Source: Deltaproteobacteria bacterium (GTDB taxonomy: Bacteria > Desulfobacterota > Syntrophia > Syntrophales > Smithellaceae). Taken from it: a DNA stretch of 40,772 nucleotides. The notes below the pieces were generated by a model. That model was not told the origin of the DNA, searched no databases, and was given only the letters and a program-made list of their open reading frames with translations. The position numbers and the translations under genes are program-made. Below are positions 1 through 7,240 of the stretch, piece by piece. The DNA is taken from assembly GCA_025361065.1 (NCBI GenBank), contig JANYAY010000056.1:1-40772 (forward strand). The letters are read 5' to 3'. Position 1 is the stretch's first letter; each line of letters opens with the position of its first letter.

Positions 1-111
1 GTGATTCATTACATTGAGATGTTTTATAACAGTAATCGCCTGCATTCGTATTTGAATTACAAAAATCCGAATGATTTTGAAAAGAATTTTATGTGGGCAA
101 AAGCCGCTTAA
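1..111 (+). CDS. IS3-family transposase, C-terminal fragment (cut by window edge)
   Basis: The window opens inside an open frame that ends with TAA at 109-111. The 36 visible residues carry the typical end of an IS3-family OrfB integrase: a Y-I-E-M-F-Y-N stretch, then R-L-H-S-Y-L, then a N-P-x-D-F motif. In this family the segment lies just after the last DDE catalytic glutamate. The rest of the gene is upstream of the window, so the integrity of the element cannot be judged. A matching terminal inverted repeat lies just downstream. Family assignment is confident; the subgroup is not determined. Confidence 0.85.
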   Translation: MIHYIEMFYNSNRLHSYLNYKNPNDFEKNFMWAKAA

Positions 112-116
112 CCGAG

Positions 117-141
117 TGTCCGTTTTTACTTGACCAGATCA
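117..141 (+). repeat. Right terminal inverted repeat of the IS3-family element
   Basis: Six bases after the transposase stop there is a 25-bp stretch ending in CA. Its reverse complement starts TGATCTGGTCAAGT and ends GGACA. IS3-family ends start with TG and often carry a GGACA-type inner part, so this is probably the right end of the insertion sequence. The left end is outside the window, so pairing cannot be checked. The exact boundary (near 141) is inferred. Confidence 0.6.
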
Positions 142-270
142 CTATGATCCTTTTCTATGATGCGTGATGAACAATACTATTTCTAAAAATTAATGCAAGA
201 AAAAACATGTAGTTGCCGGTTAAAAAGAAAGATTTCATCTCAGCGCAATAACAAGGGGGCTATCTAGATA

Positions 271-300
271 CTGGATTCCCCAGTCCAGCTGGGGAATGAC
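271..300. repeat. Dispersed palindromic repeat, copy 1
   Basis: A 30-bp unit whose halves read ATTCCCC and GGGGAAT around a short spacer, so it can fold as a hairpin. An identical 30-bp copy is at 1629-1658 and a diverged copy at 1350-1379. It resembles the widespread 'CTGGATTCCC...GGGAATGAC' class of small palindromic repeats common in deltaproteobacterial and other genomes. Confidence 0.75.
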
Positions 301-367
301 AGAAGAGAGATTGCCACCCGGCATGCGCCGGGCAAGAGCTGTCTGGAAGGCGTTTCGCAATGACGGG

Positions 368-398
368 AATTACCACAATAGTCGTCATACCGGCGCAG
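368..398. repeat. 31-bp direct repeat, copy 1
   Basis: The 31 bases here recur exactly at 1529-1559. The shared core contains GTCGTCATACCGGCGCAG. At the second copy the core continues into a palindromic CCGG half-site, which is degraded here. Together with the 271-300 unit it shows that both sides of the 611-1060 gene carry related repeat blocks. Confidence 0.75.
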
Positions 399-610
399 AC
401 CAGCATCAAGAAATTATACAATTTGTCAAAAGCTTTTACAAATTGCATAACGTGCGAATGGAGCCTTTCGCATAACTAAAGAAAGATTGCTGCCCGGCAT
501 GCCCAGCATTCACCATGCTCTGCTTGGGGGTAATTCGGGGGATATAACACATAATTCGCTGGCAACAGTATTTAAGTTGTTATTTTCTGGTCAGACAGAG
601 ATGGAGCAAC

Positions 611-1060
611 TTAAAGGTAATCGCCGCGGTTGAATTTGATGGTTTCGACGGTGGAGGTCACGAGAAGCCGGTTGAGGAGATCCTTGATCCCGTCTCCCTC
701 GGGAAGAGCTTCCAGAATGGGAATAAGTTCCTGCGTCTGCTGCTCGAGCTGAGTTACGATTGTTGAGGTTTCCTTCAGACTGATCCGCGGATTTTCCATT
801 TGCTGCGAATAGGTTTCCAGTAGAGTCAGAAATCTGTCCATCCGGGTCAGAATCTCTTTTGTATCAGGTTGACGGACCTGATCGAAGCGAATACCGTCCA
901 AATTACTAAGCGGCGGCAGGGAGGCGGATGGATTGGCTAAGAACTGAGAATTGCCCATCTTTTCGTTGAGAATCTCCTGAAAGCCTTCTCCTGAAACATT
1001 TTTTGAATTCTTTACACTGCCCGGTTGCAGGGAGGAAATATCATTAGTTGTTATTTTCAT
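611..1060 (-). CDS. Conserved-looking hypothetical protein, 149 aa
   Basis: A 149-residue, probably cytoplasmic and largely helical protein with no signal peptide or membrane segment. The first ~60 residues are polar and low in complexity. The part from about residue 65 to the end is richer in leucine and charged heptad-like spacing, and it ends in the motif K-F-N-R-G-D-Y-L. I do not recognise the family with certainty; the architecture resembles small uncharacterised proteins of deltaproteobacteria. The Shine-Dalgarno sequence is weak (an AAAGG about 12 bases before the ATG). It stands alone, flanked by repeat blocks on both sides. Confidence 0.6.
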   Translation of the reverse strand: MKITTNDISSLQPGSVKNSKNVSGEGFQEILNEKMGNSQFLANPSASLPPLSNLDGIRFDQVRQPDTKEILTRMDRFLTLLETYSQQMENPRISLKETSTIVTQLEQQTQELIPILEALPEGDGIKDLLNRLLVTSTVETIKFNRGDYL

Positions 1061-1666
1061 ATGATTCCAACCTTTTCTTTATTGACGTTCACCGCCTAAG
1101 AACTATATCGGCTTAAATACCGTTACCATTAAATGGATTTTATCTCCAGGGGAATGGCATTGATCATTGGAACAGTGGGATGCTGTTAACTTATTGACTT
1201 CATACTAATCTTCACCATTTTAACTCAGCAATCAGTTCACCTCGGGCAACAGATTTGCTGATGGCCGTGTTGGATGGTGGAGTCCCTGGGACAGTATACT
1301 TAATTATGGTTCACCCGACTATATATAGCAACATGTGACAAACAAGTTTCTGGATTCGCCGGTTTAGCTGGGGAATGACAAAAATTTCTTTTATTGTAGG
1401 TTGTTCAAATACCCTAACAACCTAAAGGTCACGAGAGGGCACGCGAAGGTTTAGATGCAAGGCGCGTGAGGATAGAGCAGCTAGAGCCGAAGCGCTTCCG
1501 GCATTCGAGACTGTGTCACAATAATGAAAATTACCACAATAGTCGTCATACCGGCGCAGGCCGGTATCCAGGATCTATTTATAATACTGGATTCCCGCAT
1601 TCGCACCCTGAAGGGCACAGGCGGGTTTCTGGATTCCCCAGTCCAGCTGGGGAATGACAAAAGGTA
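1061..1666. other. Intergenic region with dispersed repeats
   Basis: No convincing gene. Short open frames on the plus strand run straight through repeat units. It holds a diverged palindromic unit (1350-1379), the second copy of the 31-bp repeat (1529-1559) extended by a CCGG palindrome, and a second exact copy of the 30-bp palindromic unit (1629-1658). The last lies only 8 bases beyond the trpA stop. Confidence 0.6.
1529..1658. repeat. Composite repeat block downstream of trpA
   Basis: The block contains the second copy of the 31-bp direct repeat (1529-1559), an imperfect palindrome with CCGGCGCAGGCCGG (1551-1564), a TTCCCGC/GCGGG half-site pair (about 1591-1625) and the 30-bp palindromic unit at 1629-1658. 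All parts are GC-rich hairpin-forming units of the same general type seen at 271-300. Confidence 0.7.
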
Positions 1667-2461
1667 TCAGCGCAATGCCTTTTTAATTTCTCTCACATAT
1701 CCGGCAACGACTTTTACCATCTCCGGATTGTTCCTGTTTTCATCAATCATTTTTACTACGGCGCTGCCGATGACGACGCCGTCGGATATCCGGCCTATTT
1801 CCCGTGCCTGCGCGGGCTCTGTTATGCCGAAGCCCACGGCCACAGGGAGTTGCGTAAATTTACGGATTTGATCCACTGCTTTTTTTATATCGGCAATTAC
1901 CGGTGTCGCCGTGCCGGTAATGCCCGTAATGGAAACATAATAGAGAAACCCCGCTGCTGCGGATACGATCTGACGAGTTCTTTTGGCGCCGGTTGTGGGG
2001 GCGACAAGAGAGATAAAATCAATGCCCGACGCATCCGAATATTGGCGCAGTTCATGGGCTTCTTCCGGCGGCAAATCAACTACCAGAACTTCATCCAATC
2101 CTGCTTTTGCGGCATCATGAGCAAATTTCTTCACGCCGTAAGCAAAAAGCGGGTTGAAATAACCGAAAAGGACAATCGGAATTGCCGATACCTGCCGCAC
2201 CTTCGCGATCATCTTTAATATACCTTGCAGCGTCATGCCGTTTTTCAAAGCCCGCTGAGCAGCAGCCTGAATGACCGGCCCATCCGCCGTAGGATCGGAA
2301 AAGGGAACACCGATTTCCAGAATATCCGCAACGGCGGCCTCCAGAGCGAAGATTAATTCTTTTGTTACAGCAAGCGACGGATCACCCGCTGTCAAATATA
2401 CAATCAGCGCTTTTTCTTTCTTTTCTTACAAAGCATTAAATTTTTCTGTGATCCGGCTCAT
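1667..2461 (-). pseudogene. trpA: Tryptophan synthase alpha chain, interrupted by an in-frame stop
   Basis: TrpA cleaves indole-3-glycerol phosphate to indole in the tryptophan pathway. Reading from ATG at 2461, preceded by a good AAGGAG Shine-Dalgarno sequence, the protein starts M-S-R-I-T-E-K-F-N-A-L. It then meets TAA at 2426-2428 (codon 12) and continues in the same frame with the expected ALIVYLTAGDPSL. The total of 265 codons is the normal TrpA length. Downstream the catalytic Glu and Asp of the EIGVPFSDPTADGP motif and the phosphate-binding GFGI and GSAVV motifs are intact. The only in-frame restart visible is a TTG at 2395, which would drop helix 0 and strand 1 of the barrel. A single substitution explains the defect; sequencing error or a recent null mutation are both possible. 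Confidence 0.85.
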
Positions 2462-2510
2462 TATTATTTTCTCCTTGGGAGTGATCGTTTATAATAATCT
2501 GCCAAAAATA

Positions 2511-2600
2511 TTTCCCCGCCCCTTGCGGGAGGGGACTGAGGGGAGGGGGCATTAACCGCATTTCACCCTCCCTTTATCCCTCCCCTCGAGGGAGGGAAAT
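2511..2600. repeat. GC-rich palindromic repeat between trpB and trpA
   Basis: Two arms of a long imperfect inverted repeat. The left arm has CCCCTTGCGGGAGGGG followed by GAGGGGAGGGGG; the right arm has CACCCTCCC and CCCTCCCCTCGAGGGAGGG. It resembles REP-type repeats common in this group of bacteria. In intact trp operons trpB and trpA usually abut or overlap, so this roughly 150-bp insert is unusual. Confidence 0.65.
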
Positions 2601-2610
2601 GAAATTGACG

Positions 2611-3483
2611 TTACAGTAATATTTCCTCAATGATTGTCTGGGCATCTTTGTCGCCTCGGCCGGAAAGACAAATCACGATGATTTTGTTTTTCGTCATTTT
2701 CGGCGCGATCTTCATTGCATAGGCCACCGCATGCGCACTCTCCAGTGCGGGAATGATTCCCTCCTGACGGGATAAAAAAGAAAAGGCGGCAACCGCTTCC
2801 CCATCGGTGATAGTGACATAATTCACCGTTTTGGTGGTGTGAAAATAGGCGTGCTCCGGCCCCACTCCCGGATAGTCTAAGCCTGCCGCCATCGAATAGG
2901 CATCGCGCACCTGGCCATGATCATCCTGCAGCAGATAAGTTTTGTTACCATGCAGCACGCCGACTTTTCCGGCATTGATACTTGCCGAATGTTCGGAAGT
3001 ATTTAAGCCATGACCGGCAGCTTCCACTCCGTACATGGCAATGTTTTTTTCATTGCGGAAAGGATAAAACATTCCCATCGCGCTAGAGCCGCCGCCCACA
3101 AAGGCCACCAGCACATCGGGATTACGGCCCGCGATTTTTTGAATTTGTTTTTTCGTTTCTTTTTCGATGACCGACTGGAAGTTGCGCACCATCTGCGGGT
3201 AGGGATGAGGCCCGGCTGTTGTACCGATAATGTAGAATGTATCGCGGACGGTCGAAACCCAGTAGCGCATGGCTTCATTCATGGCGGCTTTCAGCGTTGC
3301 CGTGCCGCTGGCAACCGGAACAAATTCCGCGCCTAATATTTTCATCCGGAAAACATTGGGCGCCTGGCGGCGAATATCCTCTTCGCCCATGAAGATCCGG
3401 CACTCCATACCGATATCCCATGCAGAATTATTCGATCCATTATCTAATTGACATAACAGGACTTTCATCCTACACTGACACAT
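2611..3483 (-). pseudogene. trpB: Tryptophan synthase beta chain, 5'-truncated relic
   Basis: From about residue 25 the frame matches classical Trp[14 protein letters not shown], then [11 protein letters not shown], then ETKKQ, the phosphate-binding GGGSS loop, [11 protein letters not shown] and a C-terminal CLSGRGDKD. TrpB is normally near 395 residues; here about 265 homologous residues remain. The missing N-terminal third includes the H-K-I-N motif whose lysine binds PLP, so this copy cannot catalyse the reaction. The first ~24 residues ([12 protein letters not shown]...) are unrelated to TrpB and mark a deletion junction near 3410. It precedes trpA on the same strand, as in a normal trpBA operon. 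A different, complete TrpB2 lies at 30326-31687. Confidence 0.85.
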
Positions 3484-3543
3484 AAAAGATGCAATGTCCT
3501 ATAAGATATCTTAAATTCTTTGGTCTCAAAGGAGGGAGTAGTT

Positions 3544-3915
3544 ATGAAAAGAATGTCAGAAAAGACAAAGAAGGAAGTGCTGAAGGACCTGGAAATGTAT
3601 TTTGGGAAACCACCCTACGACAGCGAGTATGTAAGGCATCACATTACATCCGGTCTTTTTGAAGAACAGGCTCTACTGAAATACGGTTTCACTCCCATTG
3701 AGCTTATGAAAGGGCTGGAACAGATTCGGCTGAGTAAGAAACAGAAGACAGCAGCTCTGAAGGATTTGAAAATGTATTTTGGTGAACCGCCTGTCTCCAG
3801 GAAAGCCCTTAATGAACGTTTAAGTTCAGGTTTACTCGAAATGCAAATCCTGGCCAAATATCTGCTGACAGTGGAAGAGTTGATCAAGGAGGTAGGGTTC
3901 AAGGTTATCAAGTAA
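3544..3915 (+). CDS. Small protein made of two ~48-residue repeats, unknown function
   Basis: A 123-residue protein starting at ATG 3544 with a strong GGAGGGAG Shine-Dalgarno sequence (3531-3538). It consists of two copies of one module: L-K-D-L-E-M-Y-F-G-K-P-P ... S-G-L-F-E-E-Q-A-L-L-K-Y ... I-E-L-M-K-G, then L-K-D-L-K-M-Y-F-G-E-P-P ... S-G-L-L-E-M-Q-I-L-A-K-Y ... E-E-L-I-K-E. It has no signal peptide or membrane segment. I do not recognise the family. The repeat looks helical and might bind nucleic acid or protein, but that is a guess. It lies about 110 bp upstream of the DUF169 gene and may be cotranscribed with it. Confidence 0.75.
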   Translation: MKRMSEKTKKEVLKDLEMYFGKPPYDSEYVRHHITSGLFEEQALLKYGFTPIELMKGLEQIRLSKKQKTAALKDLKMYFGEPPVSRKALNERLSSGLLEMQILAKYLLTVEELIKEVGFKVIK

Positions 3916-4025
3916 ATATTCCGGATCCTTATCGGGAATCAATATTGGATCGTATGAAAAATGGCGCATTCGAAAAGACTCAGTTCAACGGAGCAGGATG
4001 GAGAAAATCTTCAAGGAGAATCACC

Positions 4026-4841
4026 ATGGAAAGTCAAATAGTAAAAGCCATTCATCCTTTGTATCAGCCTGTGGCTGTCATTTGGTCTGATGAAAAGCCG
4101 GCAGGGGCAATGCAGTTTCAGGAAAATAAGTGGGGCTGCGTGATGTGGCTTGCCGCCCATGCGGCTAAAGGGAAAGTTGCCGTAGCGGACTCTAAGACAT
4201 TCGGCTGTTTTGGCGGCGGTGTGGGTTTAGGTTTCGGCAATCAATACAAAAGTTTTCCCGGCGGGGAAGAGGGCTTCTGCCATTTCCTTTCTTCCGGTAA
4301 TGCCCTAAGGCCGGGAGGTCCAGATCTGGCGGAAAAAATAAAACCGTTTATGCGCGCCGAAGCTCACGATAATTTTCTGCACGGTGAGCGTTACATTAAA
4401 ACTCCGGCGCAGGTGGAGACATTTATTAAAACTCTTCCGATGATGGAAATTCCCACAAAATATGTTGTCTTTAAACCGTTGGCTGATGTTGATGAGACCA
4501 GAGAAAAACCGCAGACGATAATATTCTTTGTTAATCCTGATCAACTCTCCGCGTTGGTTGTTTTAGCCAATTACGGAAGAGAGAATAATGATAATGTAAT
4601 TATTCCCTATGCCGCGGGTTGTCAGACAATCGGCATTTATCCTTATCAGGAAGCTAAATTGGCCCAGCCGCGGGCAGTGATCGGCCTTACCGATTTATCG
4701 GCCCGAGTCTATATCCGCAAACAACTGGGAGACAATCTCCTGACCTTCGCCATACCGCTGGCGCTTTTTCTCGAAATGGAACAAAATGTGCCGGGATCAT
4801 TTTTGGAGCGCCATACCTGGCAGAGCCTAACTGCTGAATAA
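4026..4841 (+). CDS. DUF169 family protein
   Basis: A 271-residue soluble protein of the DUF169 (COG2043) family, widespread in anaerobes and of unknown biochemical function. Family features seen: an N-terminal PVAV segment, a central W-G-C-V-M motif, a G-C-F-G-G-G-V-G-L-G-F glycine-rich stretch with cysteine, and the C-terminal G-L-T-D-L-S-A-R block followed by a hydrophobic helix. The ATG at 4026 has AAGGAG at 4013-4018; an upstream in-frame ATG at 3945 has no Shine-Dalgarno sequence and adds non-family residues. The conserved cysteines suggest metal or redox chemistry, which is inference only. Confidence 0.8.
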   Translation: MESQIVKAIHPLYQPVAVIWSDEKPAGAMQFQENKWGCVMWLAAHAAKGKVAVADSKTFGCFGGGVGLGFGNQYKSFPGGEEGFCHFLSSGNALRPGGPDLAEKIKPFMRAEAHDNFLHGERYIKTPAQVETFIKTLPMMEIPTKYVVFKPLADVDETREKPQTIIFFVNPDQLSALVVLANYGRENNDNVIIPYAAGCQTIGIYPYQEAKLAQPRAVIGLTDLSARVYIRKQLGDNLLTFAIPLALFLEMEQNVPGSFLERHTWQSLTAE

Positions 4842-5026
4842 TTATTTTTTGCCAATGACATAGGCAAGTTGAGCAGGTGGAGAATATATATAAGTGCCTG
4901 GTCGAACAGACTCGCTCCAAAAGAAATATTAAATTGACAAACAAAACAATTATCCTTATTTTGCTGCGGCAAATCATTAAATGCTAATTTTGAAGAATGA
5001 CGATTCTCAACTACGGAGCAGAAAAA

Positions 5027-5542
5027 ATGTTTTTAAAAAAAGTTGAACAGTTTCTGGAGAGTTTTATGTTCAAAAGCCGGTGGCTGCTGGCGCCTTTTTA
5101 TATCGGCCTGGTAGCTGCTAATGCCCTGTTGCTGGTTAAGTTTGTTAAGGAGTTCATCAAACTGATCCCCGTTGTGATCGGCGGTGAAGGCGGACAGGTG
5201 ATGGCAGGCATATTATCATTGATTGACATAGTTCTGGTTGCCAATCTAATGGTTATTATCATTTTTGCCGGTTACGAAAATTTTGTTTCCAAGATTGATA
5301 CGAAAGGGCACGTTGACCGTCCGGACTGGATGGGAAAGGTGGGATTCTCTGATCTAAAGATGAAGGTGATTGGTTCCATCGTTGCCATTTCCGCCATCGA
5401 ATTACTTAAGTCGTTTGTCAGCCTGGAATCTATCAGTAACGAACACCTGGCCTGGAAAGTGGGCATTCATCTCACTTTTGTGTTATCCGGCATTGGTTTT
5501 GCGGTTATGGACCGGCTTGGTGCCGGCACTAAAGGCCACTGA
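5027..5542 (+). CDS. UPF0114 (YqhA-type) inner-membrane protein
   Basis: A 171-residue protein with three or four hydrophobic segments, matching the UPF0114/YqhA family: an E-x-F-L-E-S-x-M-F-x-S-R-W-L-L-A-P start, the I-D-I-V-L-V-A-N-L segment followed by G-Y-E-N-F-V-S, and a final helix with G-I-G-F-A-V-M-D-R. The function of the family is unknown. The start at 5027 is chosen because GGAG (5015-5018) is well spaced from it; an ATG ten codons upstream (4997) lacks a comparable site. Weak sequence similarity to membrane channels has been noted for relatives, but I would not assign transport. Confidence 0.8.
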   Translation: MFLKKVEQFLESFMFKSRWLLAPFYIGLVAANALLLVKFVKEFIKLIPVVIGGEGGQVMAGILSLIDIVLVANLMVIIIFAGYENFVSKIDTKGHVDRPDWMGKVGFSDLKMKVIGSIVAISAIELLKSFVSLESISNEHLAWKVGIHLTFVLSGIGFAVMDRLGAGTKGH

Positions 5543-5705
5543 TCTTTACATATTTTCTATTGCATCCGCAACGCAGACGGCCGCGATCGAAGATTTGTAT
5601 TGGAAATATGTAATGTTTTCGGCATGGATAGGTTAAGGACTTGTATATACCTGATTCAAACTTCTCTTTGTTTGTTTTCAGTGCACGTCATTAATTTAAT
5701 CCCGC

Positions 5706-5733
5706 TTGACACCTTTACGGTATCTTATATAAG
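5706..5733 (+). promoter_or_regulatory. Sigma-70 type promoter for the diadenylate cyclase gene
   Basis: A perfect TTGACA box at 5706-5711 is followed after 16 bases by TATAAG at 5728-5733. The predicted transcription start is near 5740, about 30 bases before the ATG at 5772, giving a short leader. No operator or riboswitch structure was seen in that leader. It probably drives the cyclase and the adjoining corA. Confidence 0.65.
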
Positions 5734-5771
5734 TTTCATCCGATTAATTAATCGGCGAGCAGGAAGAGATC

Positions 5772-7238
5772 ATGTTCAACCTCGATTCCATATTGATGTT
5801 TGTCAAGAGCGTCCGGATTCAGGATATCCTGGATATAGTGATCATCGCCGCGATGATCTTCGCTTTGCTGACGTGGTTCAAAACCCGGGCATCCCGTTTT
5901 GTCCTTATAGGCATAATTTTTCTCGGCGTTATTTATGTTGCCGCACGTTTTTTTCAACTTTATCTGACAACTATTGTCCTGCAGAGCTTTTTTGCCATCT
6001 TGCTTTTCGTTTTAGTTGTTATTTTCCAGGAAGATCTGCGCGGCTTTTTTGAAAGACTGGCCATGCTGGGGAATATCCGTAAAATAATCCAGCCGTTATC
6101 TGCTTGGGAAGGAACAGCAGAAATAATCGCTCAGACTGCTGTAAACCTGGCCAAAAAAAATATCGGGGCATTAATCGTTCTGCAGGGAGATGATCCACTG
6201 GATCGTCATATCAATGGAGGAACCGCTTTAGATGGAATTGTCAGTGAGCCGCTGCTCGTGAGTATTTTTGACCCTCATTCCTTTGGCCATGACGGTGCGG
6301 TGATTATCAGTGGAGATCGTGTTACCATGTTCGGCTGTCATTTGCCGCTTTCCATCAACACGGCAAAATTCGGTAATCTCGGGTTACGCCACACGGCGGC
6401 GCTGGGCATGGCGGAACGTTCTGACGCCCTGTGCATAGTTGTTTCCGAGGAAAGAGGAACCATATCGTTAGCTCAGCAGGAAGAATTGACCGTGGTGAAA
6501 AATGCGGCAGCCCTGCATGAGGCGTTGGAAAAGTTTTTTATCCGCAATGCTCCGGTTAAAAAAACATCTCCTCCCATAACCTGGCTTAAAGAAAATACAC
6601 CGGAAAAAGTTATTGCCATTGTCCTGGCCTGTATTTTATGGGTTGCCTTCGGCTATCAGAGGGATATTCTCCGCCGCGATTTTATAATACCTATTGATTA
6701 TAAAAATATTCCCATCAACTGGAAAATTGATGAGCCGCAGGTAGCAGAGGTGAAGGTTATTCTCCAGGGACCGGCTCAGGCTTTCCAGTTGTTCGATGAA
6801 CGCTCGTTAAAATTATCATTGGATTTATCGGCCCTGGCCGAAAAAAAGCGGGAATTTACCTTGGCCAAAGATATGCTCAACGCGCCGTCCAGTCTATCTG
6901 TAACAGAAATTGCACCGGCGAGAATTCGCGTTTATGCATCTAAACTTCTATCCTATACATTGCCTGTAAATGTTATTACCCGCAACTCCTTACCCAAGGA
7001 TCTTTCCTTACAAAAAATTACTATTGCGCCCTCTACCATAAAGGTACTAATTGATTCCCGTTTGCGTCCGGATCAAATAAAGATGGAAACGGAACCAATT
7101 GATCTGCAAAAAATAACAAAGACAACTATGGTAAATACGAAAGTTGTCCTGCCTGTCGGCGTTTCCTTTCCCGATGGCAAGGTTCCTTCCATATCTGCCG
7201 TGATAAAAGTGAAGAAGAAAGCTTCTTTAGGGGGATAA
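5772..7238 (+). CDS. cdaA: Diadenylate cyclase fused to a YbbR regulatory domain (CdaA-CdaR fusion)
   Basis: A 488-residue membrane protein predicted to make cyclic di-AMP from two ATP. Residues 18-86 form three membrane helices, as in CdaA. The cyclase domain follows, with the D-G-A motif at 174-176 (F-G-H-D-G-A-V-I-I) and a V-V-S-E-E-R-G block near 223-229. A further membrane helix (about 279-295) leads to YbbR-type beta domains (302-488). In Firmicutes the YbbR protein is a separate gene, cdaR, next to cdaA; here both are one chain. The usual R-H-R motif reads R-H-T (206-208). The start has an AGGAAGAG Shine-Dalgarno sequence. glmM, the common third partner, is absent; corA follows 2 bases later. 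Confidence 0.85.
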   Translation: MFNLDSILMFVKSVRIQDILDIVIIAAMIFALLTWFKTRASRFVLIGIIFLGVIYVAARFFQLYLTTIVLQSFFAILLFVLVVIFQEDLRGFFERLAMLGNIRKIIQPLSAWEGTAEIIAQTAVNLAKKNIGALIVLQGDDPLDRHINGGTALDGIVSEPLLVSIFDPHSFGHDGAVIISGDRVTMFGCHLPLSINTAKFGNLGLRHTAALGMAERSDALCIVVSEERGTISLAQQEELTVVKNAAALHEALEKFFIRNAPVKKTSPPITWLKENTPEKVIAIVLACILWVAFGYQRDILRRDFIIPIDYKNIPINWKIDEPQVAEVKVILQGPAQAFQLFDERSLKLSLDLSALAEKKREFTLAKDMLNAPSSLSVTEIAPARIRVYASKLLSYTLPVNVITRNSLPKDLSLQKITIAPSTIKVLIDSRLRPDQIKMETEPIDLQKITKTTMVNTKVVLPVGVSFPDGKVPSISAVIKVKKKASLGG

Positions 7239-7240
7239 AT

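Larger units (their letters stand above)
142..610. other. Repeat-rich intergenic region next to the insertion sequence
   Basis: No credible gene is visible here; the short open frames run across repeats. The region has a palindromic unit at 271-300 and a second unit at 368-398, both of which recur downstream of the 611-1060 gene. GC-rich stretches sharing a CCCGGCATGC core lie near 318 and 492. It looks like dispersed small repeats that accumulated beside the insertion sequence. Confidence 0.6.

Noticed and set aside
271-1658. Repeats considered as a CRISPR array
   Set aside because: Copies are irregularly spaced by hundreds of bases, of two kinds, and a gene lies between them; there are no regular spacers.
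1466-1871. Plus-strand open frames beside trpA
   Set aside because: They run through the repeat block and into the antisense strand of trpA; the translation looks like repeat sequence, not protein.
4997-5026. Longer start for the UPF0114 protein
   Set aside because: The extra ten residues do not look like the family and the ATG at 4997 lacks a good Shine-Dalgarno site, whereas 5027 has one.
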